From positions 1 through 64,000 of the forward strand of contig NZ_JAANIG010000003.1 in assembly GCF_011174675.1 (NCBI RefSeq): 64,000 bases of DNA. The letters are read 5' to 3'. The notes below the pieces were generated by a model that ran no database searches, was not told the origin of the DNA, and was given only the letters and a program-made list of their open reading frames with translations. The number at the start of each line of letters is the position of its first letter. Position 1 is the stretch's first letter. The position numbers and the translations under genes were made by a program. The stretch is from Perlabentimonas gracilis (GTDB taxonomy: Bacteria > Bacteroidota > Bacteroidia > Bacteroidales > Tenuifilaceae). Shown in pieces: positions 17,570 to 26,535 of this stretch.

Positions 17570-17821
17570 ATGAAATTTATTGCAGAGATAAACGTGATGC
17601 CCCTTAAAGCGCTGCTTGATCCACAAGGAAAGGCTGTTGGAATGGTTATGCAGAACACAGGTTACACCGAGATTTCGAATGTGCGCATTGGTAAGCATAT
17701 TACCCTCGAGATTGAAGCCCCCACCAAGGAGGCTGCTATGGAACGGGTAAACGAAGCCTGCTCGAAAGTGCTAACGAACCCAATAATGGAAGGTTACGAG
17801 TACAAAATTACCGAAGCGTAG
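17570..17821 (+). CDS. purS: Phosphoribosylformylglycinamidine synthase subunit PurS
   Basis: 83 residues, the normal PurS length. PurS is the small dimeric subunit that bridges PurQ and PurL in the split FGAM synthase of purine biosynthesis. The pattern LLDPQGKAVGMVMQNTGY, NVRIGKHITLEIEA and the final NPIMEGYEYKI match the family. It is a single gene here, without purQ or purL. Its stop codon is two bases from the stop of the convergent DAHP synthase gene, with no terminator between them, so the two transcripts must overlap at their 3' ends. Confidence 0.9.
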   Translation: MKFIAEINVMPLKALLDPQGKAVGMVMQNTGYTEISNVRIGKHITLEIEAPTKEAAMERVNEACSKVLTNPIMEGYEYKITEA

Positions 17822-17823
17822 AG

Positions 17824-18918
17824 TTACTCTGCTGCATCATCGGGAGATATAATATCGGCCTGCTTACGGATTGACTCCTTATGGACCAACCGAAGCAGGT
17901 CTTTTACGTATTGGGACGATAGCCCAAGCTTCTCTCCCACCTCAATTCGCATTTTAATCATCTCTTCCCAGCGTCGGAGCTGCATAATGGCCACATTGTT
18001 CTGCAGCTTATACTCCCCGATATGCCTTACAACCTCCATCCGTTGCGACAGCAAATCCAGCAGCTGCAGATCGATGGAATCAATCTTCTCGCGCATCGAC
18101 TCAAGCAAATCGATTGACTCAATGGTTGAGGGAGTAATTTTTCGATACGATAACGAAGAAAGCATTTGCCCCAACACCTCGGGAGTAACCTGCTGCTTGG
18201 CATCGCTAAGAGCTTTTGATGGGTTTACGTGCGACTCTATCATGAGCCCATCCATCGACAGGTCAAGGGCTTTCTGAGCCACATCGGGTATTAGCTCTGG
18301 CTTGCCCGAGATATGGCTAGGATCACAAATAATGGGTAAATCGGGCATAATAGATCTCAGATCGATGGAAACCTCCCACTTGGGAACATTTCTGTACATC
18401 GATTTTTGAAAGGGTGAGAACCCTCGATGAATACCACCTAGCCTGGTAACGCCCACCTTGGCAAAGCGTTCAATTACACCAATCCAAAGTTCCAAATCGG
18501 GGTGAATAGGGTTCTTCACAAGCACAGGTATGTTAACACCGGCCATAGCCGAGGCCAGCTCATCAACGGAGAATGGGTTTGATGAGGTTCGTGCTCCTAC
18601 CCAGAAAACATCAACACCACACCTAAGAGCCGCCTCAACATGCTGTGGGGTAGCCACCTCAACAGCGAGCATCATCCCGGTTTCGGCCTTGGCATCGGCT
18701 AACCATTCTAGCGCTGGCTCACCAGCCCCCTGAAAGGTTCCCGGACGCGAGCGTGGTTTCCACACTCCAGCCCTATACACATCTACCCTTCCCAAAGCAG
18801 CTAGCTGACGCGCCGTTTGCATAACCTGCTCAGGGCTTTCAGCGCTACATGGGCCAGCAATTATTAATGGCTCATCTGTAGATTTGGAGAACCACTGGGA
18901 TATAGGCAGAATACTCAT
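17824..18918 (-). CDS. Bifunctional DAHP synthase/chorismate mutase (type II)
   Basis: 364 residues. Residues 1-260 are a type I-beta 3-deoxy-7-phosphoheptulonate synthase: IIAGPCSAES, YRAGVWKPRSRPGTFQG, and CDPSHISGKPELI are the PEP, erythrose-4-phosphate and metal-binding segments. Residues 268-350 are an AroQ-type chorismate mutase (MREKIDSIDLQLLDLLSQRMEVVRHIGEYK). The protein would catalyse the first step of the shikimate pathway and the chorismate-to-prephenate step; the mutase part may also serve as an allosteric regulator of the synthase, as known for other fusions. This order of domains is common in Bacteroidota. A well-formed promoter lies directly upstream. Confidence 0.95.
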   Translation of the reverse strand: MSILPISQWFSKSTDEPLIIAGPCSAESPEQVMQTARQLAALGRVDVYRAGVWKPRSRPGTFQGAGEPALEWLADAKAETGMMLAVEVATPQHVEAALRCGVDVFWVGARTSSNPFSVDELASAMAGVNIPVLVKNPIHPDLELWIGVIERFAKVGVTRLGGIHRGFSPFQKSMYRNVPKWEVSIDLRSIMPDLPIICDPSHISGKPELIPDVAQKALDLSMDGLMIESHVNPSKALSDAKQQVTPEVLGQMLSSLSYRKITPSTIESIDLLESMREKIDSIDLQLLDLLSQRMEVVRHIGEYKLQNNVAIMQLRRWEEMIKMRIEVGEKLGLSSQYVKDLLRLVHKESIRKQADIISPDDAAE

Positions 18919-18935
18919 TGTTGATTAAATTTTTG

Positions 18936-18965
18936 CAAAGGTAGCTAATTGAGTAGTAAACACAA
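18936..18965 (-). promoter_or_regulatory. Bacteroidota-type promoter of DAHP synthase/chorismate mutase
   Basis: On the reverse strand TACCTTTG (18936-18943) is a perfect TAnnTTTG -7 element, and TTG of the -33 box (18963-18965) lies 19 bases further upstream. Transcription would start about ten bases before the ATG. Confidence 0.7.
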
Positions 18966-19049
18966 GGTATGGGCAATTGTTGAGCCCATGATAATAATTG
19001 TAACACCATTAGCTAGTATCTTTATGGCAAAATAGATCAAAAGCCTGTT

Positions 19050-21419
19050 ATGAACGCTCGCATATTAATAATTGTTGATACTATAAAAGGCCACAAGAGC
19101 ACAGCGTGGGCAATTCTACTTGGCATTATCATCATCGCCCTATTTCTATGCATCAGCAAACCAAGCATCAACAACCCAACCAGCACGGTTTTACTGGGGA
19201 GAGATGGCTCGCTGCTGGCGGCATCAATTGCAGCTGACCAACAGTACCGTTTTCCCCACAACGACTCTGTCCCCGAAAAATTTGCAAAATGCATTATTGA
19301 GTTTGAGGATCGATATTTCTACCACCATCCGGGAATAAACCCGGTGTCAATAATGCGTGCTGCTTACAACAACATCAAGGCAAAGCGAGTAGTGCAGGGA
19401 GGTAGCACCATAACCCAGCAGGCAGTTAGGCTGTACCGTGGCAACAGGCAACGAACAATTTGGGAAAAGATTGTTGAAGCAATTCTATCGCTACGTCTAG
19501 AGGTGGGCACTAGCAAAAGCAACATCCTGTCCATGTACACCTCCAATGCCCCCTTTGGGGGCAATGTGGTAGGGCTCGATGCTGCCGCCTGGCGATACTT
19601 TGGCAGGTCGGCCAGCGAGCTAAGCTGGGCCGAATCGGCTGCTCTGGCCGTGCTCCCCAACGCACCTGCTTTGGTGCACCCAGGGCGCAACCCCGACGTG
19701 CTTATTGCAAAGAGGAACCTACTGCTCAATAAGCTGTACCGCAAAGGAACCATCGACAGCTTAACGTACAGGCTATCGATGCTTGAGCCACCCCCAAGCG
19801 AGCCGATGCCCCTACCCCAATCCACACCACATTTGCTATCCAGAACCATAAGGGATGGTTTTCAAGGGCAATCAATAAGCACAACCATCGACCCTAGGCT
19901 ACAGGAAAGGGTAGTTGAAATAGTAAATCACCATCATGAACAGTTGGCAGCCAACCAGATTCACAATGCGGCCGTGCTAATAATCGATATCGACACCAAC
20001 AGCCCTGTGGCATACGTAGGCAATGTATCGAGCAGCGTATCGGGGAGCTATGTAGATATAATTACTTCGTCGCGGAGTACTGGGAGCATACTTAAACCTT
20101 TTCTTTACGCCGCCATGCTGAATGATGGGATGATACTACCACGAACGCTTATTGCAGATATCCCCACTCAAATTGGGGGCTACTCACCAAAAAACTTCAA
20201 TCCAGGCTACGATGGGGCGGTTCCCGCATCGCGAGCTATTGCCCGCTCACTTAATGTTCCAGCAGTTCGGATGCTTCAGCAGTATGGAGTGGAGCGCTTT
20301 CAGCATATTCTTCAAAAGTTGGGGCTCACCACGCTATACCGTTCGCCTAGCGAGTATGGGCTTTCGCTAATACTTGGCGGCGCTGAAGCTTCGCTTTGGG
20401 ATTTGGCTGGGGTATACGCCGGTATGGCAAGAGACTTGAAGAACTATAGACCCTACCAAAGCAGGTATAGTACCAGCACCTATACTGCACCGCAATATCA
20501 AATCAACAGAGAAAACCCAACAACGCCCTTAACCGAACATAGCGTGCTAAGCGCCTCGTCGATATTCTTCGCCTTTGAGGCGATGAAAGAGGTTGCCCGC
20601 CCCGATGAGCAAGCAGGTTGGCAATACTTCTCGTCGTCGCGATCGGTGGCATGGAAAACTGGAACCAGCTACGGACACAGAGATGCTTGGGCCATTGGGC
20701 TTAACCCCAAGTATGTTGTTGCCGTGTGGGTTGGCAATGCTACAGGCGAGGGGAGGCCAAATCTTACAGGTGTTTCGGCAGCAGCTCCGCTAATGTTCGA
20801 TGTGTTTGGACTTTTACCATCGACGAGATGGTTTGAGCAGCCCATTGATGATATGGTCCAAGTACCCATATGTCGCCACAGCGGCCACCGGGCATCGAGC
20901 ATCTGTTCGCCTGTCGATACACTTTGGATCCCCACCAAGGGACTGGAAACCAACGCTTGCCCTTACCATAGGTTGGTGCATCTAAATCAACAGAAAACAC
21001 ATAGAGTAACCGACAGGTGCGTAAGCGTTAGCAATATGGCGATAGAATCGTGGTTTGTACTTCCGCCTGCCATGGAGTGGTACTACAAGGGCAAGAATTC
21101 GTTTTACAAGCCTATTCCTCCCTATCTGGCTGGATGTGAACCCGAAGAGCAGCAATCCCCCATGGCGCTCCTATACCCCCGAATTGAAAGGGCTAAAATT
21201 TTTATCCCCCGAGATTTTGATGGCCAACCAACACAAATAGTTTTTGAGGTTGCCCACAGCCGACCCCATGCCACCATACACTGGCACTTAAACGATGAGT
21301 ACTTGGGTTCAACCCAAGAATTTCATAAAATGGCACACAGCCCATCCGAAGGATACTACATCCTAACCCTGGTTGACGAAACAGGCAATACCCATAGCGT
21401 TAGCTTTAGCATTGAATAA
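19050..21419 (+). CDS. pbpC: Penicillin-binding protein 1C
   Basis: 789 residues. A membrane anchor (about 20-38) is followed by a GT51 glycosyltransferase domain with the catalytic EDRYFYHHPG near residue 91 and GGSTITQQ near 115. The transpeptidase domain has the active-site serine in STGSILKPF near residue 345, an SLN motif and KTGTSYGHRDAW near 537. The last 80 residues are the beta-sandwich BiPBP_C domain typical of PBP1C. It polymerises and possibly crosslinks peptidoglycan in the periplasm. In many bacteria pbpC is next to an alpha-2-macroglobulin gene; here that partner lies 8.3 kb downstream on the same strand with three reverse-strand genes in between. Confidence 0.95.
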   Translation: MNARILIIVDTIKGHKSTAWAILLGIIIIALFLCISKPSINNPTSTVLLGRDGSLLAASIAADQQYRFPHNDSVPEKFAKCIIEFEDRYFYHHPGINPVSIMRAAYNNIKAKRVVQGGSTITQQAVRLYRGNRQRTIWEKIVEAILSLRLEVGTSKSNILSMYTSNAPFGGNVVGLDAAAWRYFGRSASELSWAESAALAVLPNAPALVHPGRNPDVLIAKRNLLLNKLYRKGTIDSLTYRLSMLEPPPSEPMPLPQSTPHLLSRTIRDGFQGQSISTTIDPRLQERVVEIVNHHHEQLAANQIHNAAVLIIDIDTNSPVAYVGNVSSSVSGSYVDIITSSRSTGSILKPFLYAAMLNDGMILPRTLIADIPTQIGGYSPKNFNPGYDGAVPASRAIARSLNVPAVRMLQQYGVERFQHILQKLGLTTLYRSPSEYGLSLILGGAEASLWDLAGVYAGMARDLKNYRPYQSRYSTSTYTAPQYQINRENPTTPLTEHSVLSASSIFFAFEAMKEVARPDEQAGWQYFSSSRSVAWKTGTSYGHRDAWAIGLNPKYVVAVWVGNATGEGRPNLTGVSAAAPLMFDVFGLLPSTRWFEQPIDDMVQVPICRHSGHRASSICSPVDTLWIPTKGLETNACPYHRLVHLNQQKTHRVTDRCVSVSNMAIESWFVLPPAMEWYYKGKNSFYKPIPPYLAGCEPEEQQSPMALLYPRIERAKIFIPRDFDGQPTQIVFEVAHSRPHATIHWHLNDEYLGSTQEFHKMAHSPSEGYYILTLVDETGNTHSVSFSIE

Positions 21420-21501
21420 GGGGTTATTCATAAAATGTTAGTTAGTATTGGAAATAACCCTAAAATGCATTATCTTGAGGAGTAATAAATTAGGTGGATT
21501 T

Positions 21502-22929
21502 ATGGACAAGTCGAGTATTCCCAAAAGCGTTCGCGAGCTCAACATCCTTATCAAAATCAATCAGGATATTATTAGCACCTTAGTGTTCGAAGATGTTCTT
21601 CAGGCAATAAGCAATGGGATGTCGGAGTTGCTAAATATTGAAACGGCAGCAGTGTATACACTCCACAATGAGCATGAACTACTGCTAGGCGCCACCACAC
21701 CCCCATTACCCCCGGGAGTCCCCCTTGAGGTGAGACTGGCATCCATTGACGATCATCCTCATATAAAAAGGGCTATACAAGATCGAAAATACATTGTAGT
21801 TGACGACACTAAAACAGCTAAGCTTTCGGCATCGGAACAAAGCATTGTCGAACTCCGCAACTTACGAAGCATGCTATTCCTCCCCTTTGTACTTAAGGGC
21901 GATGTACTTGGAGTGCTAATTCTGGGCACCTGCAATGAGGCTAGGGAATACAGCCAGCACGAAGTAAACCTAGGTCAAACCATTGCCAACCATCTTGCCG
22001 TAGCAATTCAGAACGCCAAGCTACACCAAGACATAAAGGACCACAGAGATAACCTGGAGAAGTTGGTACACGAAAAGACCCAAGACCTGAAGACGGCCAT
22101 TGAAGAGCTGCAAGCCGCTAACGATGAGCTTTACGACAAAAATGAAATTATAATCGATCAGAACTCCGAACTAAAAGATACGCTTCAGCACCTTAAGGAA
22201 ACACAGGCGCAACTGTTGCAATCGGAAAAAATGGCCTCGCTGGGTACCCTAACAGCTGGAGTAGCACACGAAATTAATAACCCTTTAAACTTTATTATGG
22301 GGGCATATGCTAGGCTCGAAAAATACTTTAGAAACAAGCCCGACCCAGACTTTAAAGAGTCTGACATTCTTCTGGAAAGCATTAAAGAGGGAGTTGAAAG
22401 GATATCGAATATTGTTAGAAGCTTGAACCAATTTAGCAGAAGTAGCAGCGCTATGGACGAAGAGTGCTGCATCAACTCCATTCTCGACAACTGCCTCACC
22501 ATTCTTAACAACAAGATTCCTAGCAACATATCAATTGAAAAGCGGTTTAACCTCAACAATTTCAAAGTAAGAGGCAACGCAGCAAATCTCCACCATGCCC
22601 TACTAAATATCCTTACAAATTCCATTCAAGCAATTGATGACGAAGGGATAATTAGCATAACCACCACAAAGGATACAATGGGGAGCATTGCTTCTGTGGT
22701 AATTCAAGATACTGGGCGAGGCATAAAAAATGAGGACATAGAAAAGGTAATGGAACCATTCTTCACCACAAAAGATCCAGGTATGGGCACTGGGCTTGGT
22801 CTTTCAATTGCCTATAGCATCATTAAAGAGCATAAGGGTAGCATTGCTTTAACCTCGGATGAAGGCGAGGGTACTCATGTTCATATTAAGCTGCCCCTAA
22901 TACTGCAAACCCAACAGATAAAGAATTAA
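21502..22929 (+). CDS. GAF-domain sensor histidine kinase
   Basis: 475 residues from the ATG at 21502, chosen because GGTGG lies seven bases upstream; the longer frame starts at a TTG with no support. A GAF domain covers about 15-175 (ISTLVFEDVLQAISNGMSELLNIETAAVY). A coiled coil (LKTAIEELQAANDELYDKNEI) precedes the H-box GTLTAGVAHEINNPLNFIMG near residue 256, and the HATPase domain ends with GTGLGLSIAYSIIKEH. No membrane helices or receiver domain are seen. It lies 82 bases after pbpC in the same direction and could be cotranscribed, but a functional link to the cell wall is not evident. Confidence 0.92.
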   Translation: MDKSSIPKSVRELNILIKINQDIISTLVFEDVLQAISNGMSELLNIETAAVYTLHNEHELLLGATTPPLPPGVPLEVRLASIDDHPHIKRAIQDRKYIVVDDTKTAKLSASEQSIVELRNLRSMLFLPFVLKGDVLGVLILGTCNEAREYSQHEVNLGQTIANHLAVAIQNAKLHQDIKDHRDNLEKLVHEKTQDLKTAIEELQAANDELYDKNEIIIDQNSELKDTLQHLKETQAQLLQSEKMASLGTLTAGVAHEINNPLNFIMGAYARLEKYFRNKPDPDFKESDILLESIKEGVERISNIVRSLNQFSRSSSAMDEECCINSILDNCLTILNNKIPSNISIEKRFNLNNFKVRGNAANLHHALLNILTNSIQAIDDEGIISITTTKDTMGSIASVVIQDTGRGIKNEDIEKVMEPFFTTKDPGMGTGLGLSIAYSIIKEHKGSIALTSDEGEGTHVHIKLPLILQTQQIKN

Positions 22930-23066
22930 GCAACAATCCCAAAGCAATACCTAGCATCCTATAGCTCTACTATCGTTTTTAGCTATAGACACGACCAAAA
23001 GATCATTTTCAGAGATATGCAAGCAGAACTCTTTTACAATTCACTCGGCACTTAAACTTAATTCCA

Positions 23067-23098
23067 ACAAAAATCCCTTGAACCTAAGTCCAAGGGAT
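23067..23098 (-). terminator. Terminator of the BNR-repeat gene
   Basis: Reverse-strand stem ATCCCTTG/CAAGGGAT (23091-23098 with 23073-23080) with a ten-base loop, followed by TTTTTG. It lies in the 195-base gap between two convergent genes. Confidence 0.65.
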
Positions 23099-23124
23099 CC
23101 TCGCCAAACCATTAACTATATACT

Positions 23125-26100
23125 TTATATCCACACAGGTATACGACCAGGTGTATATGGAGCACCCTTCGCATCCATCATCTTACGAGCTTCAACAATC
23201 TTCTCCTCAGCAATTACCCTTATGCGCTGAAGAACAGGCGGAAACTCATCCTTTAATATATCGAACTGCATACGAGAGGTTCCGGTAATATCGGAAGTGC
23301 TGTTGAGTTGAGTATAGATAATGTCACGTAACCTCTGGTTCATTGGAACAGCGGCAGGAGGTAACTCCTCGCGGCTAGCACGTGGCGAATGTCCACTGAA
23401 AATGTGCTCAATTTCATTCAGTTCCTTCTCAATTTCGGCTAGGAATGGCATTAGATTACCATGAGATGCTGGCAGGGTAAGCGCAGTTTGCCTCATGGCA
23501 GTAACCTCCGATTGTAAATCGCCAACAAGGCGCTCGGCGCCAACCATTGCCTTCGACAGCTTGGAAACCTCACGCTGGAACGCAACCATCTCCTCACGAT
23601 TTTTTGCGGGAAGAGTTGTGTTGTTTAACGGTTTAACATTGAATTTGGCTGGTTGGGCCAGTTGCTTCACCTCGCCGTTGTGAACCATAGCAACCTCAAC
23701 GGAGTACTCACCGGGCATAACGTAAACACTTCCTCTACTCCGGGCCAGTGGGTTAAACTTATTGGGTTTCTGTGGCCACGTGTTATCGTACGATAAGTCC
23801 CAATTAAACCGCTGAATTCCTTTTGATGGCTTCTGTGTAAACGTTCTTACCACATCGCCCTCAAAATCGCGAATTGTAACCAAGAGGTAAGGTGGAACTT
23901 CCCTCTTTTCGGCCTCCAACTCATCCAGGCTAGGTTGTGGGATGGGTTTCCCTTCCTTGAAAAGAACTTTCTCCATTTCGTGACGAATGGCCTTCTTCAT
24001 CTTTGGCACATCCTTTATGAAAAGGGTAAATGTGGCTCCAAACTCTGGATTAGGTGCTGTGTAGAAGGTCGAACCCTGCCCATACTTCTTTGATGTTTGT
24101 ATGTATAACAATGCATCTTTTATATCGAACAGGTGGCTATCGGCACTGGGCAAATCGGCGGTTAGTTCACGCAGCGGTGCATAGTTATCGAGCACGTAAA
24201 ATCCACGACCAAACGTTCCCAACACTAAGTCGCTCTCGCGTTGCTGAATAGCCAAATCGTAAACTGCAATTGAGGGCAGCCCAGCCTTAAGCTGCACCCA
24301 GCTCTCGCCACCATTTATTGAGAAAAATGCACCAAACTCGGTACCAACAAACAGCAAGTTCTCCTTAATAAAATCTTGCTCAATGGTATGCACCGAGCCA
24401 TTGTCGGGAAGATTGGCTGAAATGGACTTCCAGGTTTTTCCCTTGTCGGCACTCTTAAGCACGTAGGGTTTAAAATCGTCGCGTTTAAGGTTACGGAACG
24501 TGGCAAAAACCACATTCTCGTCGAATCTCGATGCAAACACATCGCTAACATAGGTGTAATCGGGCACACCCGGAAACGACGAAACCTTCCGCCAGGTTTT
24601 CCCTGCGTCCTCAGTAATTTGGATAACGCCATCGTCGGTTCCCACATAAATTAAATCTTCCTTAACCGGCGACTCGTCGAGCGACACGATGGTACCAAAA
24701 AGCGATGTGGAAACATCCTTCATCACTGCATCAACGCTCCAATACTTGCCCATAACAGGCCAGGTGTTGCGGTCGATTTGTGCTGTGAGGTCGTTGGAAA
24801 TAACCTGCCAAGTGTTGCCCCTATCGTCGCTACGGAAAACCTTATTGGCTGCAAAGTACAAACGAGTTGGCGAATGTGGACTAATAATTAATGGGGAGTC
24901 CCAGTTCCAACGGTAAGTATCTTCTCCTTTCCGAGGTTGTGGCTTAATGCGGATTCGCTCTCCGCTCTTCTTGTCGTACCTAACCACGTTACCGTACTGC
25001 GACTCGGAGTATACAATGTCGGGGTTATTGGGCTCCACACGTGCCCAAAAGCCATCGCCACCCACAGTAATAAACCACTCTTCGCTAGTAACACCTCCGC
25101 TCGATGTGTTTTGCGATGGGCCGCCCTGCGTATTGTTATCCTGAGTACCACCATATATGTTGTAAAATGGCTCAGCATCGTCGGTTGTAACTCGGTAAAA
25201 CTGGGTTACTGGTAAGTTTGGAATAAATCTCCAGTCGCCTTCATCAATATTATGGGTTATGTATATTCCACCATCGCCACCAATCATAACGTGCTTATTG
25301 TCGTTAGGGTCAATCCAAAGCGCATGATCATCAACGTGACGCTCCTTATGGCTAACTCTCGACCAAGTTTTACCACCATCGGTTGTAACATGCGAGTATG
25401 TTTCAACTGAGTATACCTTATCGAAATCAACAGGATCACAAAAAATCTCGTTGTAGTACTGACCGCTGGACACATGGCTGCTCATTTTAACCCATGACTC
25501 GCCCCTGTTAGTAGAGCGGAAAAAACCACCAGCATCGTTGGCTGCCTCAATTATTGCGTATAGCACGTCGGGGTTCTGGGGCGATATGGCGATACCCATT
25601 CCGCCCATATGCTCCTTTGGTAATCCATCGGTAAGCTTACGCCAGGTTTTACCTGCATCCACCGATTTGTAAAGAGCAGTCTCAGGGCCTCCGCCAATCT
25701 TGGTAAAATGATGCCTGCGGCGCTGCTCCGATGAGGCGTAAAGGATATCGGGGTTACGAGGGTCGCAAATGATATTGTTGATACCTGTATTCTCGCTAAT
25801 ATTAAGAATCTTCTCCCAATTCTCGCCACCATCGGTGGTTTTGTATAAGCCACGGTCTCCACCAGGGCCCCAAGCAGAACCCTCAGCAGCCACGTAAACC
25901 ACGTTGGAGTTGCGGGGGTCTATTAGGATCATACCAATTTGACGGCTATCTTTTAGCCCCATATTCTTCCATGATTTTCCGCCATTTACCGTTTTGTAAA
26001 CGCCATTTCCATAGCCCAAAGCGCGCTGGTGATTATTCTCGCCAGTACCAGCCCACACCACGTTACTATTGTTCGGATCCATTGCCAAACAGCCAATGGA

Positions 26101-26427
26101 ATAAGCTCCATAGTTTTCAAATACGGGCTTAAAGGTAACACCCTTGTTGGTAGTTTTCCATATATGGCCACTGGCCACTGCCACATAAAACTCGGAATGG
26201 TTATTAGGATTTACCGCAAAGTCGCCTATTCGGCCCGAGGTAAAGGCTGGCCCTATGCCTCTAAACTTTAATCCAGAAACCAGACTGCTGTTTATTAGCG
26301 TGTCTTTAGTTTCTGCCTTCGATTTTTTTTCGGTTCGCTTTTTGGCCTCCGCCACGTTGGCCGAAAACATAAGCAGAACAAGCATGAATGAAATGTATGC
26401 CCTTAAACAATTTTTTGATTTCTTCAT
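23125..26427 (-). CDS. Secreted VPS10/sortilin-like BNR-repeat protein
   Basis: About 1100 residues from the ATG at 26427, which gives a clean signal peptide (MKKSKNCLRAYISFMLVLLMFSANVAEA). Ten Asp-box motifs of the form S-x-D-x-G-x-T-W can be read, for example KTVNGGKSW, KTTDGGENW, KSVDAGKTW, TTDGGKTW, RSDDRGNTW and TEDAGKTW. They indicate two beta-propellers like those of sortilin/VPS10 and of proteins often annotated as glycosyl hydrolases. The C-terminal 300 residues have a beta-sandwich-like section and a helical tail. No catalytic residues can be assigned. It is probably periplasmic or exported, with a role in binding protein or glycan unproven. It is downstream of the TonB receptor on the same strand. 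Confidence 0.85.
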   Translation of the reverse strand: MKKSKNCLRAYISFMLVLLMFSANVAEAKKRTEKKSKAETKDTLINSSLVSGLKFRGIGPAFTSGRIGDFAVNPNNHSEFYVAVASGHIWKTTNKGVTFKPVFENYGAYSIGCLAMDPNNSNVVWAGTGENNHQRALGYGNGVYKTVNGGKSWKNMGLKDSRQIGMILIDPRNSNVVYVAAEGSAWGPGGDRGLYKTTDGGENWEKILNISENTGINNIICDPRNPDILYASSEQRRRHHFTKIGGGPETALYKSVDAGKTWRKLTDGLPKEHMGGMGIAISPQNPDVLYAIIEAANDAGGFFRSTNRGESWVKMSSHVSSGQYYNEIFCDPVDFDKVYSVETYSHVTTDGGKTWSRVSHKERHVDDHALWIDPNDNKHVMIGGDGGIYITHNIDEGDWRFIPNLPVTQFYRVTTDDAEPFYNIYGGTQDNNTQGGPSQNTSSGGVTSEEWFITVGGDGFWARVEPNNPDIVYSESQYGNVVRYDKKSGERIRIKPQPRKGEDTYRWNWDSPLIISPHSPTRLYFAANKVFRSDDRGNTWQVISNDLTAQIDRNTWPVMGKYWSVDAVMKDVSTSLFGTIVSLDESPVKEDLIYVGTDDGVIQITEDAGKTWRKVSSFPGVPDYTYVSDVFASRFDENVVFATFRNLKRDDFKPYVLKSADKGKTWKSISANLPDNGSVHTIEQDFIKENLLFVGTEFGAFFSINGGESWVQLKAGLPSIAVYDLAIQQRESDLVLGTFGRGFYVLDNYAPLRELTADLPSADSHLFDIKDALLYIQTSKKYGQGSTFYTAPNPEFGATFTLFIKDVPKMKKAIRHEMEKVLFKEGKPIPQPSLDELEAEKREVPPYLLVTIRDFEGDVVRTFTQKPSKGIQRFNWDLSYDNTWPQKPNKFNPLARSRGSVYVMPGEYSVEVAMVHNGEVKQLAQPAKFNVKPLNNTTLPAKNREEMVAFQREVSKLSKAMVGAERLVGDLQSEVTAMRQTALTLPASHGNLMPFLAEIEKELNEIEHIFSGHSPRASREELPPAAVPMNQRLRDIIYTQLNSTSDITGTSRMQFDILKDEFPPVLQRIRVIAEEKIVEARKMMDAKGAPYTPGRIPVWI

Positions 26428-26535
26428 AATGAAGGGATTAGGGTTAATAATTGGCATTGTTTTTATTGAAATTAGACAATTCTGATACAATAACTTAAGC
26501 TATGTTATGATTAGCTAAAAATCAACAAAAAAGAA

